NCBI GenBank assembly: GCA_017621845.1
Contig: JAGASI010000025.1
Span: 71,619 to 135,618 of the forward strand
DNA length: 64,000 bases
DNA from: Muribaculaceae bacterium
GTDB taxonomy: Bacteria > Bacteroidota > Bacteroidia > Bacteroidales > Muribaculaceae
Direction of reading: 5' to 3'
Positions 1-9,371 of this stretch are shown here, in pieces. Position 1 is the first letter of the stretch. Every line of letters begins with the position of its first letter. A program made the translations under genes and the position numbers. The notes under the pieces were generated by a model. That model saw nothing but the letters and a program-made list of their open reading frames with translations. It was not told the origin of the DNA and made no database searches.

Positions 1-196
1 AGAACATATCTAACAGCTGCATCATGCCGGTCTTGTTTGTAAAGTTGGCCAGGGCATCGATGGCTGCCGGGGAGACTCCGGGAAGCACCACATAACATCC
101 CAATCGGTAGACAAGTACCAATAGGAATGTTATCATAAGACGCTTGCGAAGCTCTTCGATAGTCCAGATGTTTCTTAATGTTTCGACAAATCTCAT
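1..196 (-). CDS. secY: SecY preprotein translocase subunit, N-terminal part (runs off window)
   Basis: Only the first 65 codons are present; the gene continues past the left edge. SecY is the channel subunit of the SecYEG translocon in the inner membrane. The visible protein starts MRFVETLRNIW, followed by the basic ELRKR stretch and a first hydrophobic segment (about residues 21-40), and then the region leading to the plug domain. This is the usual SecY N-terminus, which I translated by hand from position 196. Its start is 5 bases downstream of the rplO stop, so it is the next cistron of the ribosomal superoperon, where secY normally follows rplO. Confidence 0.93.
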   Translation of the reverse strand, partial: MRFVETLRNIWTIEELRKRLMITFLLVLVYRLGCYVVLPGVSPAAIDALANFTNKTGMMQLLDMF

Positions 197-201
197 TATA
201 A

Positions 202-648
202 TTATACTTTGACTATTGATCCACCGGCTGCTTCAATTGCCTGTTGGGCTGCCTGGGAGAATGCGTTGGCTTCGACCGTGAGTTTAGAGGTGACGGCTCC
301 GTTGGCGAGGATTTTCACCAATTGGCGTTTGTTGATATAACCGGCCTCACGCAGGTCCTGAAGAGTAACTTTCTCGAGGTTGCGAGCGGTTGCCAGACCT
401 TGGATAAGGTCGAGATTGACGGGTTTATATTCAACACGGTTGATGTTCTTGAAACCAAATTTTGGGAGACGGCGTTGCAGAGGCATCTGACCGCCCTCAA
501 ATCCGATTTTGCGAGAATATCCCGAACGTGACTTGGCACCTTTGTGACCACGGGTCGATGTGCCGCCTTTGCCTGAACCGGGACCACGACCGATACGTTT
601 GCCGGTCTTTACTGAGCCCATTGCAGGTTGGAGATTACTTAAGTCCAT
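202..648 (-). CDS. rplO: 50S ribosomal protein L15
   Basis: L15 is a late-assembling 23S rRNA-binding protein of the large subunit. The 148-residue product has the family's Gly/Lys-rich N-terminal extension (residues about 15-40, with the [12 protein letters not shown] signature) that threads into the rRNA, and a C-terminal globular domain ending in the GGS motif ([12 protein letters not shown]). Length is normal for the family. It lies between rpmD and secY, the classic spc order. The 179-base gap to rpmD is longer than most gaps here and holds two weak hairpins (about 731-745 and 756-774 on the plus strand) but no gene. Confidence 0.98.
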   Translation of the reverse strand: MDLSNLQPAMGSVKTGKRIGRGPGSGKGGTSTRGHKGAKSRSGYSRKIGFEGGQMPLQRRLPKFGFKNINRVEYKPVNLDLIQGLATARNLEKVTLQDLREAGYINKRQLVKILANGAVTSKLTVEANAFSQAAQQAIEAAGGSIVKV

Positions 649-827
649 TATATTTAATCGATTGGAGGTGATTAATTTTTGTTTGTTTAATTAAGTCAGG
701 GGTAAGTGCGGGAGGATGCTGAGCCTTTTGAGGCTGTTGCTCTCTTTATTGATTAACCCCTTGATGAATGAGGGGCTAATACGGTTTTAATCCGGATTAT
801 GCGTGCCCCTCGATGTTAGGCGTTGTC

Positions 828-1007
828 TCAGGCAGGAGTCACCGTAACGAGGTGGTGAACTTTCTGGACCATACCCATCACGCTGGGTGTGTCTTCCTTG
901 ACCACAGTGTGATTCATCTTTTTAAGGCCGAGAGCGTCGAGTGTGCGTTTCTGCACGGCAGGACAATTGATACGGCTCTTGGTTTGAGTGATTTTTATTT
1001 TAGCCAT
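828..1007 (-). CDS. rpmD: 50S ribosomal protein L30
   Basis: This 59-codon gene is short but translates cleanly on the minus strand: MAKIKITQTKSRI at the start, then a CPAVQKRTLDALGLKKM stretch, ending HHLVTVTPA and TGA. It matches the ferredoxin-like L30 family, where the KRTLxALGL segment forms the first helix, and the length is typical for bacteria (58-61 residues). L30 binds 23S rRNA in the large subunit. Its place between rpsE and rplO is the conserved spc position. The start at 1007 is 48 bases downstream of the rpsE stop. Confidence 0.97.
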   Translation of the reverse strand: MAKIKITQTKSRINCPAVQKRTLDALGLKKMNHTVVKEDTPSVMGMVQKVHHLVTVTPA

Positions 1008-1054
1008 TGTTGTATTATGGTTTTATTCAGTTGGAATGGTGATGGGGTTAACTC

Positions 1055-1573
1055 TTAGCCTTTGAATACCTGTTCTACCGATATACCGCGGTTCTGGGCT
1101 ACCTGGGCAGGTGAGCGCATCTCGCCGAGGGCAGCGATAGTGGCCTTGACGAGGTTGTGGGGGTTGGAAGAACCCTTGCTCTTGGCCAGAACGTCGGTAA
1201 CACCTACGCTCTCGAGAACGGCACGCATAGCGCCACCGGCTTTAACACCGGTACCGGTCGAAGCGGGTTTAAGTATAACACGTGAGCCACCGAATTTGGC
1301 AACCTGCTCGTGGGGGATGGTGCCTTTGTGTACGGGAACACGGATAAGGTTTTTCTTAGCGGCCTCTACGCCTTTGGCGATGGCGGCCTGAACTTCGTTG
1401 GCTTTACCAAGGCCCCAACCTACGATGCCGTTTTCGTTACCGACTACGACAATAGCGGCGAAGGTAAATGTGCGACCGCCCTTGGTTACTTTGGTAACGC
1501 GGTTGATGGCTACCAGGTGGTCTTTGAGTTCGAGATCGTTGGTAGATTTTACTCTGTTATTTCTGTTTGCCAT
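1055..1573 (-). CDS. rpsE: 30S ribosomal protein S5
   Basis: S5 binds 16S rRNA at the body-head junction of the small subunit and affects decoding fidelity. The 172-residue product has the double-stranded-RNA-binding-like N-terminal domain (about residues 17-80, with [19 protein letters not shown]) and the C-terminal alpha/beta domain (residues 90-165). Length is normal. It follows rplR with 8 bases between, so the pair is certainly co-transcribed. The start is fixed by the conserved N-terminus and the lack of room upstream. Confidence 0.98.
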   Translation of the reverse strand: MANRNNRVKSTNDLELKDHLVAINRVTKVTKGGRTFTFAAIVVVGNENGIVGWGLGKANEVQAAIAKGVEAAKKNLIRVPVHKGTIPHEQVAKFGGSRVILKPASTGTGVKAGGAMRAVLESVGVTDVLAKSKGSSNPHNLVKATIAALGEMRSPAQVAQNRGISVEQVFKG

Positions 1574-1581
1574 GATGATGC

Positions 1582-1923
1582 TTAGAATTTTAAACCGCCT
1601 TCGCGTGCTGCGTCGGCCAATGATTTAACACGACCGTGGAAGAGATATCCGTTGCGGTCAAATACTACTTCGTTGATGCCGGCTTCGAGGGCTTTCTTGG
1701 CGATAGCCTGGCCAACCTTGGCGGCGATTTCGGTTTTGGTGCCTTCTTCGATGCCTTTGGATGAGGCTGACACCATGGTGGTACCGGCGAGGTCGTCTAC
1801 GAGCTGAACATAGATTTGCTTGTTGGAGCGAAATACGGTCATGCGGGGACGCTGGGCGGTTCCTGAGATTTTACCGCGTATGCGGGCTTTAATCTTATTT
1901 CTACGTTGTATCTTAGTTACCAT
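1582..1923 (-). CDS. rplR: 50S ribosomal protein L18
   Basis: L18 brings 5S rRNA into the central protuberance of the large subunit together with L5. The 113-residue protein has a basic N-terminus ([18 protein letters not shown]), the SNKQIYVQL strand, and the C-terminal [19 protein letters not shown] segment typical of bacterial L18. Length is normal (about 115). It sits between rplF (19 bases upstream) and rpsE (8 bases downstream) in the spc block. Confidence 0.98.
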   Translation of the reverse strand: MVTKIQRRNKIKARIRGKISGTAQRPRMTVFRSNKQIYVQLVDDLAGTTMVSASSKGIEEGTKTEIAAKVGQAIAKKALEAGINEVVFDRNGYLFHGRVKSLADAAREGGLKF

Positions 1924-1942
1924 GATTTACTGCTTTTAGGGG

Positions 1943-2497
1943 TTATTTCGCGCTGGCCGATTTACCTGACTTACGACGGATAATCTCGCCGACAAACTTG
2001 ATACCTTTGCCTTTGTAAGGCTCGGGCTTGCGGAGTGAGCGTATTTTGGCGCACACTTGACCGAGGAGCTGTTTGTCATCGCTGTGAAGGATGATCAGGG
2101 GGTTCTTGTTACGTTCGCTCTTGGCCTCGACTTTTACTTCGGGGGGAAGTTTGATATATATAGCGTGTGAGAAACCGAGTGAAAGCTCGAGTACTTGGCC
2201 TTGAGCTGCGGCACGGTAACCTACACCTACGAGTTCCAATTCTTTGGTATAGCCTTCTGAGACGCCAACAACCATATTGTGGATTAGGGCGCGATAGAGA
2301 CCGTGCTGGGCGCGGTGTTCGCGGTCGTCGGTGGGACGGGTCACGGTGATGTGACCGTCTTCTACAGTGACGGTGAGGTCTGAGTTGATGGCTTGGCTAA
2401 GTTCGCCTTTGGGGCCTTTGACGGTCACGACGTTGTTGTCAACCTTCACGGTCACTCCGGCGGGAATGGCGATGGGAGCTTTTCCTATTCTTGACAT
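1943..2497 (-). CDS. rplF: 50S ribosomal protein L6
   Basis: L6 has two duplicated RNA-binding folds and lies near the factor-binding site of the large subunit. The 184-residue product begins MSRIGKAPI, carries a GVGYRA segment in the middle and the KPEPYKGKGI signature of the second domain near residue 155, and ends in a basic tail. Length is normal. It lies between rpsH and rplR, as in the standard spc operon. Confidence 0.98.
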   Translation of the reverse strand: MSRIGKAPIAIPAGVTVKVDNNVVTVKGPKGELSQAINSDLTVTVEDGHITVTRPTDDREHRAQHGLYRALIHNMVVGVSEGYTKELELVGVGYRAAAQGQVLELSLGFSHAIYIKLPPEVKVEAKSERNKNPLIILHSDDKQLLGQVCAKIRSLRKPEPYKGKGIKFVGEIIRRKSGKSASAK

Positions 2498-2527
2498 AAT
2501 TTATTTCTCCTTGTGATTAATGGTTGA

Positions 2528-2926
2528 TTAATAAACGTAGCATAACACTTCGCCACCGATTTTCAGGTCGGCGGCCTTTTTATTGGTCATCACGCCTTTG
2601 GATGTCGAAAGGATTGCGATACCAAGTCCGTTGAGTACACGGGGCATGTCTTTGTAACCGGTATACTGACGCAGACCGGGACGTGAGACGCGTTTTAGGT
2701 CTTTGATAGCGTTGACACGGTCAACGGGATCATACTTGAGGGCTATTTTGATAGCGCCTGCAGGGGTATCTCCTTCTACAAACTTGTAGTTGAGGATATA
2801 GCCCTGTTCAAAGAGAATCTTAGTGATTTCTTTTTTCAAGTTTGAGGCGGGAATCTCGACAACACGGTGGTTGGCTTTGATGGCATTCCTCAATCTTGTG
2901 AGATAATCTGCAATAGGATCTGTCAT
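2528..2926 (-). CDS. rpsH: 30S ribosomal protein S8
   Basis: S8 is a primary 16S rRNA-binding protein of the platform; in E. coli it also represses its own operon by binding mRNA. The 132-residue product starts MTDPIADYLTRLRNA, the family's N-terminus, and ends with the conserved STSKGVMTNKKA and GGEVLCYVY segments that contact rRNA. The gene is separated from rpsN by an unusually long 352-base spacer with hairpins, described separately. Confidence 0.98.
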   Translation of the reverse strand: MTDPIADYLTRLRNAIKANHRVVEIPASNLKKEITKILFEQGYILNYKFVEGDTPAGAIKIALKYDPVDRVNAIKDLKRVSRPGLRQYTGYKDMPRVLNGLGIAILSTSKGVMTNKKAADLKIGGEVLCYVY

Positions 2927-3278
2927 TGTTTTTGGGGTTTAAATTGATTGGGATATCCCAACAATATTTAATATCGATTTCTTTATTTGGGGTCGAATTG
3001 TGAGACTCGGCAACCGAGGCCAAGTCTTATGGGGGTGTTACCGGTCGATAGCGGCTCGGTGGGTAGAGTGTGGGGCAAAGCTCGCGGGGTTACGGCGGGG
3101 TCCTGAGAGGAATGGGATTAGGAGTAATCCGCCGGTCGTCCCACAGCTTTGGGGCAGCAGTCGGCATGACTCTGCCCTCGTTGTTGTTGGCGTCTCGAAA
3201 TGTTCTGGCGCCATTCTCAGTTTAACGTTGTCAACCGAGGTTTTATTGTGTAAGGGCGATGTTTTTTACCCTGAGGTG
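2927..3278 (-). promoter_or_regulatory. Long structured spacer between rpsN and rpsH
   Basis: This 352-base gap breaks an otherwise tightly packed operon. No ORF in it resembles a protein I know, and the open frames present look random. It does contain hairpins: 3152-3177 (10 paired bases with a one-base bulge around the loop GGCAT), 3115-3130 (GGATTA/TAATCC with a 4-base loop) and 3006-3018 (CTCGG/CCGAG). There is no T-run after them on the minus strand, so a simple terminator is unlikely. An RNA processing site, an S8-type autoregulatory element or an internal promoter are all possible. The structures are seen; the function is inferred. Confidence 0.5.
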
Positions 3279-3584
3279 TTACCAGGAAGCTTTTTTCACA
3301 CCGGGGATGAGACCGGCTGAAGCCATCTCACGGAACTGTATACGAGAGATACCAAACTGGCGGATGTATCCTTTGGGGCGACCGGTAATAGAGCAACGGT
3401 TGTGCATGCGCACATATGAAGCGTTCTTGGGGAGCTTCTGGAGCTCTTGGTATATCTCATAGGCGCTTTCACCCTTGAGGTTGAGTTCTTTGGCGGCTTT
3501 TTTGAGGGCGGCTTTACGCTCGGCATATTTCTCTACCAGACGTGCGCGCTTAACCTCGCGGGCCTTCATTGATTCTTTTGCCAT
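3279..3584 (-). CDS. rpsN: 30S ribosomal protein S14, zinc-independent form
   Basis: S14 sits in the head of the small subunit. The 101-residue product starts [16 protein letters not shown] and ends with [14 protein letters not shown] and [11 protein letters not shown], closely matching the E. coli-type protein in length and sequence. It has a single cysteine and lacks the two CxxC pairs of the short zinc-ribbon form, so it is the zinc-independent paralogue. It follows rplE with 14 bases between them and precedes the long spacer before rpsH. Confidence 0.98.
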   Translation of the reverse strand: MAKESMKAREVKRARLVEKYAERKAALKKAAKELNLKGESAYEIYQELQKLPKNASYVRMHNRCSITGRPKGYIRQFGISRIQFREMASAGLIPGVKKASW

Positions 3585-3598
3585 ATTCTCTTGGTGGA

Positions 3599-4150
3599 TT
3601 AGTTTTTAGCGTTTTTAAAGGGAAGGCCAAACTCTTTGAGCAGTGCATATCCTTCTTCGTCGGTGTTGGCCGATGTAACAAAGGTGATGTTCATACCCAT
3701 GAGCTTGTTGATGTTATCGATATTAATCTCGGGGAAGATAATCTGTTCGGTGATACCGAGAGTGTAGTTGCCACGTCCGTCAAACTTGGAGTTAATACCC
3801 TTGAAGTCGCGGATACGGGGAAGAGCCACACGCACCAGACGCTCCAGGAATTCATACATGCGCTCGCGACGGAGTGTTACACGCACACCGATAGGCATTT
3901 TTTTACGCAGTTTGAAGTTAGAGATATCCTTCTTGGAGAGGGTCTGTACTGCTTTCTGACCGGTGATGGCAGTAAGCTCGTTTATGGCGTTATCGATAAG
4001 TTTTTTGTCCTGGGTGGCGTCGCCGAGACCTTGGTTGATGACGATCTTCTCGAGGCGGGGCACCTGCATAACGGTGGTATAGTTAAACTGTTTCTCAAGG
4101 GCGGGGACAATGCGCTCCTTGTAATCTTTTTGAAGAGTTGTAGTGCTCAT
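3599..4150 (-). CDS. rplE: 50S ribosomal protein L5
   Basis: L5 binds 5S rRNA and forms part of the central protuberance, contacting P-site tRNA. The 183-residue product has the conserved [16 protein letters not shown] segment near residue 28, the family's TGQKAVQT motif and the GVRVTLR stretch. Its ATG shares one base with the stop codon of rplX (4150), so translation of the two genes is probably coupled. Confidence 0.98.
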   Translation of the reverse strand: MSTTTLQKDYKERIVPALEKQFNYTTVMQVPRLEKIVINQGLGDATQDKKLIDNAINELTAITGQKAVQTLSKKDISNFKLRKKMPIGVRVTLRRERMYEFLERLVRVALPRIRDFKGINSKFDGRGNYTLGITEQIIFPEINIDNINKLMGMNITFVTSANTDEEGYALLKEFGLPFKNAKN

Positions 4151-4467
4151 TATTTAATCTCCTGTCCTGATTTTTTGGAATAACGTATTTTTTTGCCGTC
4201 CTCCATGCGATAGCCTACACGTGTGGGCTTGCCTGACTTGGGGTCGATGAGGGCGAGGTTGGACAGATGGATAGGTGCTTCCATCTTGATAAGTCCGCCC
4301 TGAGGGTGTTGGGCTGATGGTTTGGTAGCCTTGGTGACAATGTTGCAACCCTCGACGATGGCGCGCATCTTGGTGCGCTGAACCGTCAGGACGCGTCCTT
4401 GCTTGCCGCGGTCTTCGCCGGCGAGGATATAAACCTGGTCGCCTTTTTTAATGTTTATCTTGCTCAT
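4150..4467 (-). CDS. rplX: 50S ribosomal protein L24
   Basis: L24 is an assembly-initiator protein that binds the 5' end of 23S rRNA. The 105-residue product begins [24 protein letters not shown], a KOW motif (about residues 5-35) that is diagnostic for the family, and has the C-terminal half with a [14 protein letters not shown] segment. Its stop overlaps the rplE start by one base; rplN lies 55 bases upstream. Confidence 0.98.
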   Translation of the reverse strand: MSKINIKKGDQVYILAGEDRGKQGRVLTVQRTKMRAIVEGCNIVTKATKPSAQHPQGGLIKMEAPIHLSNLALIDPKSGKPTRVGYRMEDGKKIRYSKKSGQEIK

Positions 4468-4522
4468 TGTGTTAGATGCTGTTGAGTTGATAGTAATTTA
4501 AAATGGGGCACTTAATGTGGGT

Positions 4523-4888
4523 TTAGAGTACCTCGGGGGCCAATGAAACGATTTTCATGTTGGTGGCACGGAGTTCACGAGCCACGGGACCAAAGATACG
4601 TGTACCACGGAGCTCACCGGCGTTGTTGAGCAATACGCATGCATTGTCATCAAAGCGGATATATGAACCGTCTTGACGGCGTATTTCTTTTTTTGTGCGT
4701 ACTACCACAGCCTTAGATACAGTGCCTTTTTTGACATCTGAGCCGGGAATGGCGTTTTTAACGGTAACGACGATGATGTCGCCGACCGATGCGTAGCGGC
4801 GGCCTGTACCACCGAGGACATGGATGCACAGGACTTCTTTGGCGCCTGAGTTGTCTGCTACGTTTAATCTTGATTCAGTCTGTATCAT
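4523..4888 (-). CDS. rplN: 50S ribosomal protein L14
   Basis: L14 is a beta-barrel protein at the subunit interface, taking part in bridges to 16S rRNA. The 121-residue protein starts [19 protein letters not shown], the near-universal L14 N-terminus, and has the [20 protein letters not shown] stretch around residue 66. Length is exactly typical. It lies 7 bases after rpsQ. Confidence 0.99.
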   Translation of the reverse strand: MIQTESRLNVADNSGAKEVLCIHVLGGTGRRYASVGDIIVVTVKNAIPGSDVKKGTVSKAVVVRTKKEIRRQDGSYIRFDDNACVLLNNAGELRGTRIFGPVARELRATNMKIVSLAPEVL

Positions 4889-4895
4889 GGGTGGA

Positions 4896-5156
4896 TTATT
4901 TTACTTTTTCAATAATTTCAACAAGTCTCCATCTCTTGGTTTTGCTCAAGGGACGTGTCTCCATCAAGCGAACTGTATCGCCTACCGAGCATACGTTGTT
5001 TTCGTCGTGAGCATGATATTTCTTTGTCTTGTTGACAAATTTGCCGTAGATGGGATGTTTTTCTTTCCACTTAACGGTGACGGTAATGGTTTTGTCACCT
5101 TTGTTGCTCGAAACAACCCCGATACGTTCTTTTCTTAAATTTCTTTTCTCTTCCAT
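4896..5156 (-). CDS. rpsQ: 30S ribosomal protein S17
   Basis: S17 is a primary 16S rRNA-binding OB-fold protein. The open frame extends 20 codons further upstream, to 5216, but those codons overlap rpmC and do not look like S17. The start at 5156 gives an 86-residue protein beginning [15 protein letters not shown], the normal length and N-terminus for the family. The conserved GDKTITVTV and [20 protein letters not shown] segments are present. It is 10 bases downstream of the rpmC stop. Confidence 0.97.
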   Translation of the reverse strand: MEEKRNLRKERIGVVSSNKGDKTITVTVKWKEKHPIYGKFVNKTKKYHAHDENNVCSVGDTVRLMETRPLSKTKRWRLVEIIEKVK

Positions 5157-5166
5157 TGTGTTGGGA

Positions 5167-5364
5167 TTATTTGTTGTTAAGCTGGCGTGCGCGGAGTTCG
5201 GTTTTAACGCGAGCAATCATTTTACGGTCGGTTGTAATCTTAGCCGGTGAGTCCAGTGGTGATACAGCGTGGTTAATCACGAGTTGACGGTAGTCTTTTT
5301 CCATCTGGGCCAGGCGTTCTGTGAGGTCAGCAGTGCTGAGCTCTTTGATTTCTTCTTTTTTCAT
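5167..5364 (-). CDS. rpmC: 50S ribosomal protein L29
   Basis: L29 is a small helical protein at the polypeptide exit tunnel, near the docking site for trigger factor and SRP. The 65-residue protein is a two-helix hairpin: [21 protein letters not shown], the SPLDSPAKI turn, then [15 protein letters not shown]. It lies 6 bases after rplP, the usual order. Confidence 0.98.
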   Translation of the reverse strand: MKKEEIKELSTADLTERLAQMEKDYRQLVINHAVSPLDSPAKITTDRKMIARVKTELRARQLNNK

Positions 5365-5370
5365 AAGGGC

Positions 5371-5802
5371 TTAGACGTTTTGAGAGGGGTCATAGTCTCT
5401 GCTGACTACAAATTTTGTTACTACTGGAAGTTTCTGAGCAGCCAGACGGAGTGCTTCTTTAGCGATGTCATAGCTTACACCTTCAACCTCGATAATAATG
5501 CGTCCGGGTGTTACCGGAGCTACGAATCCTTCGGGCGAACCTTTACCTTTACCCATACGCACTTCGGCAGGCTTTTTGGTGATAGGTTTGTCGGGGAAGA
5601 TGCGTATCCAGATTTGACCCTGGCGCTGCATATAGCGGGTCACCGCGATACGGGCGGCCTCAATCTGGCGACCGGTAATCCATTTGGACTCGAGGGTCTT
5701 GATGCCAAATGAGCCGAAGGCAAGCTGGTTGCCGCGCTGGGCGACACCTTTCATGCGGCCTTTTTGTTGGCGGCGGAATTTGGTTTTTTTAGGCTGTAAC
5801 AT
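5371..5802 (-). CDS. rplP: 50S ribosomal protein L16
   Basis: L16 organises the aminoacyl-tRNA site of the large subunit. The 143-residue product starts [19 protein letters not shown], the canonical N-terminus, and has the [20 protein letters not shown] segment near residue 76 whose arginine is a known hydroxylation target in some bacteria. Length is normal. A 309-base spacer separates it from rpsC, where these two genes are usually close. Confidence 0.99.
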   Translation of the reverse strand: MLQPKKTKFRRQQKGRMKGVAQRGNQLAFGSFGIKTLESKWITGRQIEAARIAVTRYMQRQGQIWIRIFPDKPITKKPAEVRMGKGKGSPEGFVAPVTPGRIIIEVEGVSYDIAKEALRLAAQKLPVVTKFVVSRDYDPSQNV

Positions 5803-6111
5803 TGTTTTTAATGTTTGCTTGTTGAGTTGAGTTCTTTGATGTTAAATATGTCTTGTTGATAGTCGTTTAAGCCGTTTTTGTCCGATGGAGTGACTATTGC
5901 CACACGGGGGATGACCAGGTGCTTCTTGCCGGGAAATTGAGTGGAAGGTGTGAGTAACAAGGCAAGGCGCCGTGTCGCCGGCGGTTATCGTCGCTGTCCG
6001 ATTGGCCCGTTCAATGACTATCGTTGGGTGATGGGAGGATGAGTCCCATCGATGTTTCATGAGGCGTCCTCCCGTCCTCTTTCTGAGGGGGAGGAGCGAC
6101 ATGATGGGGTA
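5803..6111 (-). promoter_or_regulatory. Long structured spacer between rpsC and rplP
   Basis: This 309-base gap interrupts the rpsC-rplP pair. Two clear hairpins lie in it: 6030-6050 (GATGGGA/TCCCATC with a 7-base loop) and 6067-6095 (TCCTCCC/GGGAGGA with an inner CCTC/GAGG stem). An 86-codon open frame crosses the region, but its composition follows the hairpins and it resembles no protein I know. The likely role is mRNA processing, translational control of rplP or an internal promoter; none can be chosen from sequence alone. Confidence 0.45.
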
Positions 6112-6843
6112 TTAGCGGTTGTTTTTCTGACCGCGACGGAAACCTCCGCGGCGGGGAGAACCCTCGCGACGGCCATTTTCCTTGGGAGCGGCAGTGAACT
6201 GGGGTGCCAGGTCACGCTTGCCATAAACCTCACCGCGGCAGATCCATACTTTAACACCTACGACACCTACTTTGGTGTGTGCCTCGACCAGTGCATAGTC
6301 GATGTCGGCACGGAGGGTGTGCAGGGGTGTACGACCTTCTTTAAACATTTCGCTACGTGCCATTTCGGCGCCGTTGAGACGGCCTGACACTTGTACTTTG
6401 ATACCCTCGGCACCGGCGCGCATTGTAGACATGACGGCCATCTTGACAGCACGACGGTAAGCAATCTTACCTTCAATCTGACGGGCGATGGTCGAGGCTA
6501 CGATCTGGGCGTCGAGCTCGGGACGTTTAACTTCAAAGATGTTGATTTGGATGTCTTTGTCAGTGATTTTCTTAAGTTCTTCTTTGAGTTTTTCAACTTC
6601 GGCACCACCTTTACCGATGATAAGACCGGGGCGTGAGGTGCACACGGTGATGGTGACGAGCTTAAGAGTGCGCTCGATGACAATGCGTGAAACGCTGCAT
6701 TTGGCCAGACGGACATTGAGGTATTGGCGGAGTTTGGAGTCCTCCAGGATGGTGTCGCCATATTTTTTGCCGCCATACCAGTTAGAGTCCCAGCCACGGA
6801 TAACGCCGAGGCGGTTGCTGATCGGATTTACTTTCTGTCCCAT
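6112..6843 (-). CDS. rpsC: 30S ribosomal protein S3
   Basis: S3 lines the mRNA entry channel of the small subunit and has helicase-like activity on mRNA. The 243-residue product has an N-terminal KH domain (about 40-110) with the [11 protein letters not shown] loop, and a C-terminal S3 domain with the [13 protein letters not shown] motif near residue 155. It ends in a long Arg/Gly-rich tail (about 220-243), somewhat longer than in E. coli (233). It lies 2 bases after rplV. Confidence 0.99.
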   Translation of the reverse strand: MGQKVNPISNRLGVIRGWDSNWYGGKKYGDTILEDSKLRQYLNVRLAKCSVSRIVIERTLKLVTITVCTSRPGLIIGKGGAEVEKLKEELKKITDKDIQINIFEVKRPELDAQIVASTIARQIEGKIAYRRAVKMAVMSTMRAGAEGIKVQVSGRLNGAEMARSEMFKEGRTPLHTLRADIDYALVEAHTKVGVVGVKVWICRGEVYGKRDLAPQFTAAPKENGRREGSPRRGGFRRGQKNNR

Positions 6844-6845
6844 GA

Positions 6846-7259
6846 TTAAGCTTCGGTGTTTTTAGAGTTATCGATGGTGTCAACGACGACAGTAACGTGG
6901 TTGGAGCGTTTGCGGATGCGGTATCCACGGCCTTGGGGGGCGGTGCGGAGACGTTTGAGCATCGGAGCGGGGTTGACAAAAATTGTAGATATATACAGTT
7001 GGCCTGACTCGGCTTTCTGTTCGTTTTTAGCTTCCCAGTTGGCAACGGCCGAACGGAGAAGTTTTTCTAAGCGGGCAGCAGCTTCTTTATTAGAGAATTT
7101 GAGGATGCCCAGGGCGCGGAATACTTCTTTGCCGCGAACCATGTCAGCGACAAGACGCATTTTGCGCGGAGAAGAAGGTACATTGGTAAGTTTGGCAAAA
7201 GCGATGTGTGCTTGTGCTTCCTTCTTCTTTTCGGCTGAAAGTCTTTTTCTTACACCCAT
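6846..7259 (-). CDS. rplV: 50S ribosomal protein L22
   Basis: L22 extends a beta hairpin into the exit tunnel, where mutations can give macrolide resistance. The 137-residue protein has the [15 protein letters not shown] motif near residue 30 and the C-terminal [20 protein letters not shown] hairpin, which is intact with no obvious deletion. It lies between rpsS and rpsC, the normal S10 order. Confidence 0.99.
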   Translation of the reverse strand: MGVRKRLSAEKKKEAQAHIAFAKLTNVPSSPRKMRLVADMVRGKEVFRALGILKFSNKEAAARLEKLLRSAVANWEAKNEQKAESGQLYISTIFVNPAPMLKRLRTAPQGRGYRIRKRSNHVTVVVDTIDNSKNTEA

Positions 7260-7312
7260 TTTATTTGGTTTTGTTTTTTTCTTGATGAATTAAAAAATAC
7301 TGGGGACCCTGA

Positions 7313-7582
7313 TTATTTTTTCTTGTTACCGGCGTGTCCGCGGAATGTGCGGGTGGGAGCAAATTCGCCGAGTTTGTGACCTACCATGTTTTCAGTTACA
7401 TACACGGGGATGAATTTGTTACCGTTGTGAACAGCGAAGGTGTGGCCGACAAATTCGGGAGCAATCATCGAGGCGCGGCTCCATGTCTTGATGACGGCCT
7501 TCTTGCCCGATGCGTCCATGTCAGCGACTTTCTTCTCGAGTTTAACGCTGATAAAGGGTCCTTTTTTAAGTGAACGACTCAT
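7313..7582 (-). CDS. rpsS: 30S ribosomal protein S19
   Basis: S19 sits in the head of the small subunit next to S13. The 89-residue protein starts [19 protein letters not shown] and has the [25 protein letters not shown] region split over residues 33-57 and the [18 protein letters not shown] end. Sequence and length are fully typical. It lies between rplB and rplV. Confidence 0.99.
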   Translation of the reverse strand: MSRSLKKGPFISVKLEKKVADMDASGKKAVIKTWSRASMIAPEFVGHTFAVHNGNKFIPVYVTENMVGHKLGEFAPTRTFRGHAGNKKK

Positions 7583-7605
7583 ATAATTATGCTATTTTTT
7601 TCAGA

Positions 7606-8433
7606 TTACTTCTTTCTTCTTTCAATAATATACTTTGAAGAGTGTTTTTTGGGCGCACGAGTTTTGAGACCCTTAGCATAAAGGCCTTTGCGTGAACGGG
7701 GATGTCCACCAGACGAGCGACCTTCGCCACCACCCATTGGGTGATCGACGGGGTTCATGACGACGCCACGGTTGTGGGGGCGACGACCTAACCAACGAGA
7801 GCGACCGGCTTTACCTGAGCGCTCAAGAGAGTGCTCGCTGTTGCCGACAACGCCGATGGTGGCTTTACATGTGGCAAGGATTTTGCGGGTTTCGCCTGAA
7901 GGTAATTTGATAATAGCATAGTCGCCTTCGCGAGAGATAAACTGGGCGAAGGTGCCGGCCGAACGGGCGATAAACGCGCCTTGTCCGGGACGGAGCTCAA
8001 TGTTGTGGATTACAGTACCGACGGGGATTTTGTTCAGGGGAAGGGCGTTGCCAATCTCGGGAGCTGCGTCGGGTCCTGATACAACGGTTTGACCTACTTG
8101 TAAGCCGTTGGGTGCAATGATATAGGCTTTGGCACCATCGACATAGTAGAGAAGTGCGATACGAGCTGAACGGTTAGGATCATATTCGATAGACTTGACT
8201 ACTGCGGGGATGCCGTCTTTGGTTCTCTTAAAGTCTATGATACGGTATTTGCGTTTGTGACCACCACCAAGGTAGCGAGTGGTGAGATGGCCCTCGGCGT
8301 TGCGGCCGCCTGAGGCACGTTTACCGACTGTAAGAGATTTTTCCGGTGTAGTAGCAGTGATGGTACCTTTGAATACACCGATAACTTTGTGTCTTTGGCC
8401 CGGGGTAGTGGGCTTGAATTTTCTTACTGCCAT
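7606..8433 (-). CDS. rplB: 50S ribosomal protein L2
   Basis: L2 is one of the largest and most conserved large-subunit proteins, needed for subunit joining and close to the peptidyl-transferase centre. The 275-residue product starts [16 protein letters not shown]. It has the conserved [18 protein letters not shown] segment near residue 224, containing the histidine studied for peptidyl transfer, and a basic C-terminus. It lies 5 bases after rplW. Confidence 0.99.
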   Translation of the reverse strand: MAVRKFKPTTPGQRHKVIGVFKGTITATTPEKSLTVGKRASGGRNAEGHLTTRYLGGGHKRKYRIIDFKRTKDGIPAVVKSIEYDPNRSARIALLYYVDGAKAYIIAPNGLQVGQTVVSGPDAAPEIGNALPLNKIPVGTVIHNIELRPGQGAFIARSAGTFAQFISREGDYAIIKLPSGETRKILATCKATIGVVGNSEHSLERSGKAGRSRWLGRRPHNRGVVMNPVDHPMGGGEGRSSGGHPRSRKGLYAKGLKTRAPKKHSSKYIIERRKK

Positions 8434-8438
8434 TTTAT

Positions 8439-8729
8439 TTAGATATTGCTAAAAAAGTCAATATTTTGATCGTTGGCGATAGCGATGTAGGCCTTTTTCC
8501 AGCGGCTGGTTTTGCCACGGAGCAGGCCTGACTTGGTCCAACGAGATTTATTTTTGCCGCGTACTACGGCTGTATTCACGCGCACGACTTTAACGCCGTA
8601 GAGTTGTTCAACGAGCTCTTTAATCTGATACTTGTTGGCCTCGGGCGAAACGCGGAATGTGTAAAGGTTGAGCTTCTCGGTGAGACGGGTGGCCTTTTCG
8701 GTAATGATGGGTTTGATCATTATTTCCAT
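8439..8729 (-). CDS. rplW: 50S ribosomal protein L23
   Basis: L23 is at the exit tunnel and is the docking site for trigger factor and SRP. The 96-residue protein starts [19 protein letters not shown] and has the [27 protein letters not shown] core (residues 32-53), typical of the family. It lies between rplD and rplB. Confidence 0.98.
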   Translation of the reverse strand: MEIMIKPIITEKATRLTEKLNLYTFRVSPEANKYQIKELVEQLYGVKVVRVNTAVVRGKNKSRWTKSGLLRGKTSRWKKAYIAIANDQNIDFFSNI

Positions 8730-8749
8730 TGTGAGTTCCTCCTGGGGTT

Positions 8750-9370
8750 TTATAGATTGTTAATGATTTCGAGCGAAGCCTCGGTAATAACTATAGCGTT
8801 ATGATTCATAACGATATAGGTATTAAGGTCGGCTGCGTTGACTAATCGTGTGTTGGGCACGTTGCGAGCTGACAAATATAAGTTTTTATTTTGGTCTGCT
8901 GAAACGAGAAGCACTTTTTTACCGTCAACTTTAAGATTTTTAGCAATTTTTACATATTCTTTAGTTTTAACGGCGTCGATATTGAGGTTTTCGACTATGA
9001 TTATCTCGTTCTGGTTGGCTTTCAGTGAGAGAGCCGAACGACGTGCGAGTTGTTTGGTTTTGATGTTAAGCTTAAAGCGGTAGTCACGTGGACGGGGACC
9101 GAAGACGCGGCCACCACCAACGAGTACGGGTGAGTTGATGTCACCTATACGTGAACCGCCACCACCTTTTTGTTTGTGGAGCTTACGGGTAGAGCCTGAG
9201 ACTTCAGAGCGTTCTTTAGACTTATGGGTTCCCTGGCGCTGATTAGCGAGGTATTGCTTGACATCGAGGTATACGGCATGCTCGTTGGGTTCAATAGCGA
9301 ACACCGAGTCATTAAGGAGGGCCTTGCGACCTGTATCTTGTCCTTCTTTGTTATATATTGCGAGTTCCAT
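8750..9370 (-). CDS. rplD: 50S ribosomal protein L4
   Basis: L4 binds domain I of 23S rRNA and lines the exit tunnel; in E. coli it also represses the S10 operon. The open frame extends 4 codons upstream into rplC, but the family-typical N-terminus [15 protein letters not shown] starts at 9370, giving 206 residues. The extended loop with [19 protein letters not shown] and [13 protein letters not shown] segments (residues about 50-90) is present. The start is one base after the rplC stop, so translation is probably coupled. Confidence 0.97.
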   Translation of the reverse strand: MELAIYNKEGQDTGRKALLNDSVFAIEPNEHAVYLDVKQYLANQRQGTHKSKERSEVSGSTRKLHKQKGGGGSRIGDINSPVLVGGGRVFGPRPRDYRFKLNIKTKQLARRSALSLKANQNEIIIVENLNIDAVKTKEYVKIAKNLKVDGKKVLLVSADQNKNLYLSARNVPNTRLVNAADLNTYIVMNHNAIVITEASLEIINNL

Positions 9371-9371
9371 A

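Noticed and set aside
3000..3320. 106-codon open frame on the plus strand in the rpsN-rpsH spacer
   Set aside because: It runs into rpsN antisense, is Gly/Ser/Arg-rich by composition and resembles nothing.
5157..5216. Upstream extension of rpsQ
   Set aside because: It overlaps rpmC and is not S17-like; start set at 5156.
5842..6102. 86-codon open frame in the rpsC-rplP spacer (minus)
   Set aside because: It follows hairpin sequence, has no recognisable family and no sensible start context; treated as noncoding.
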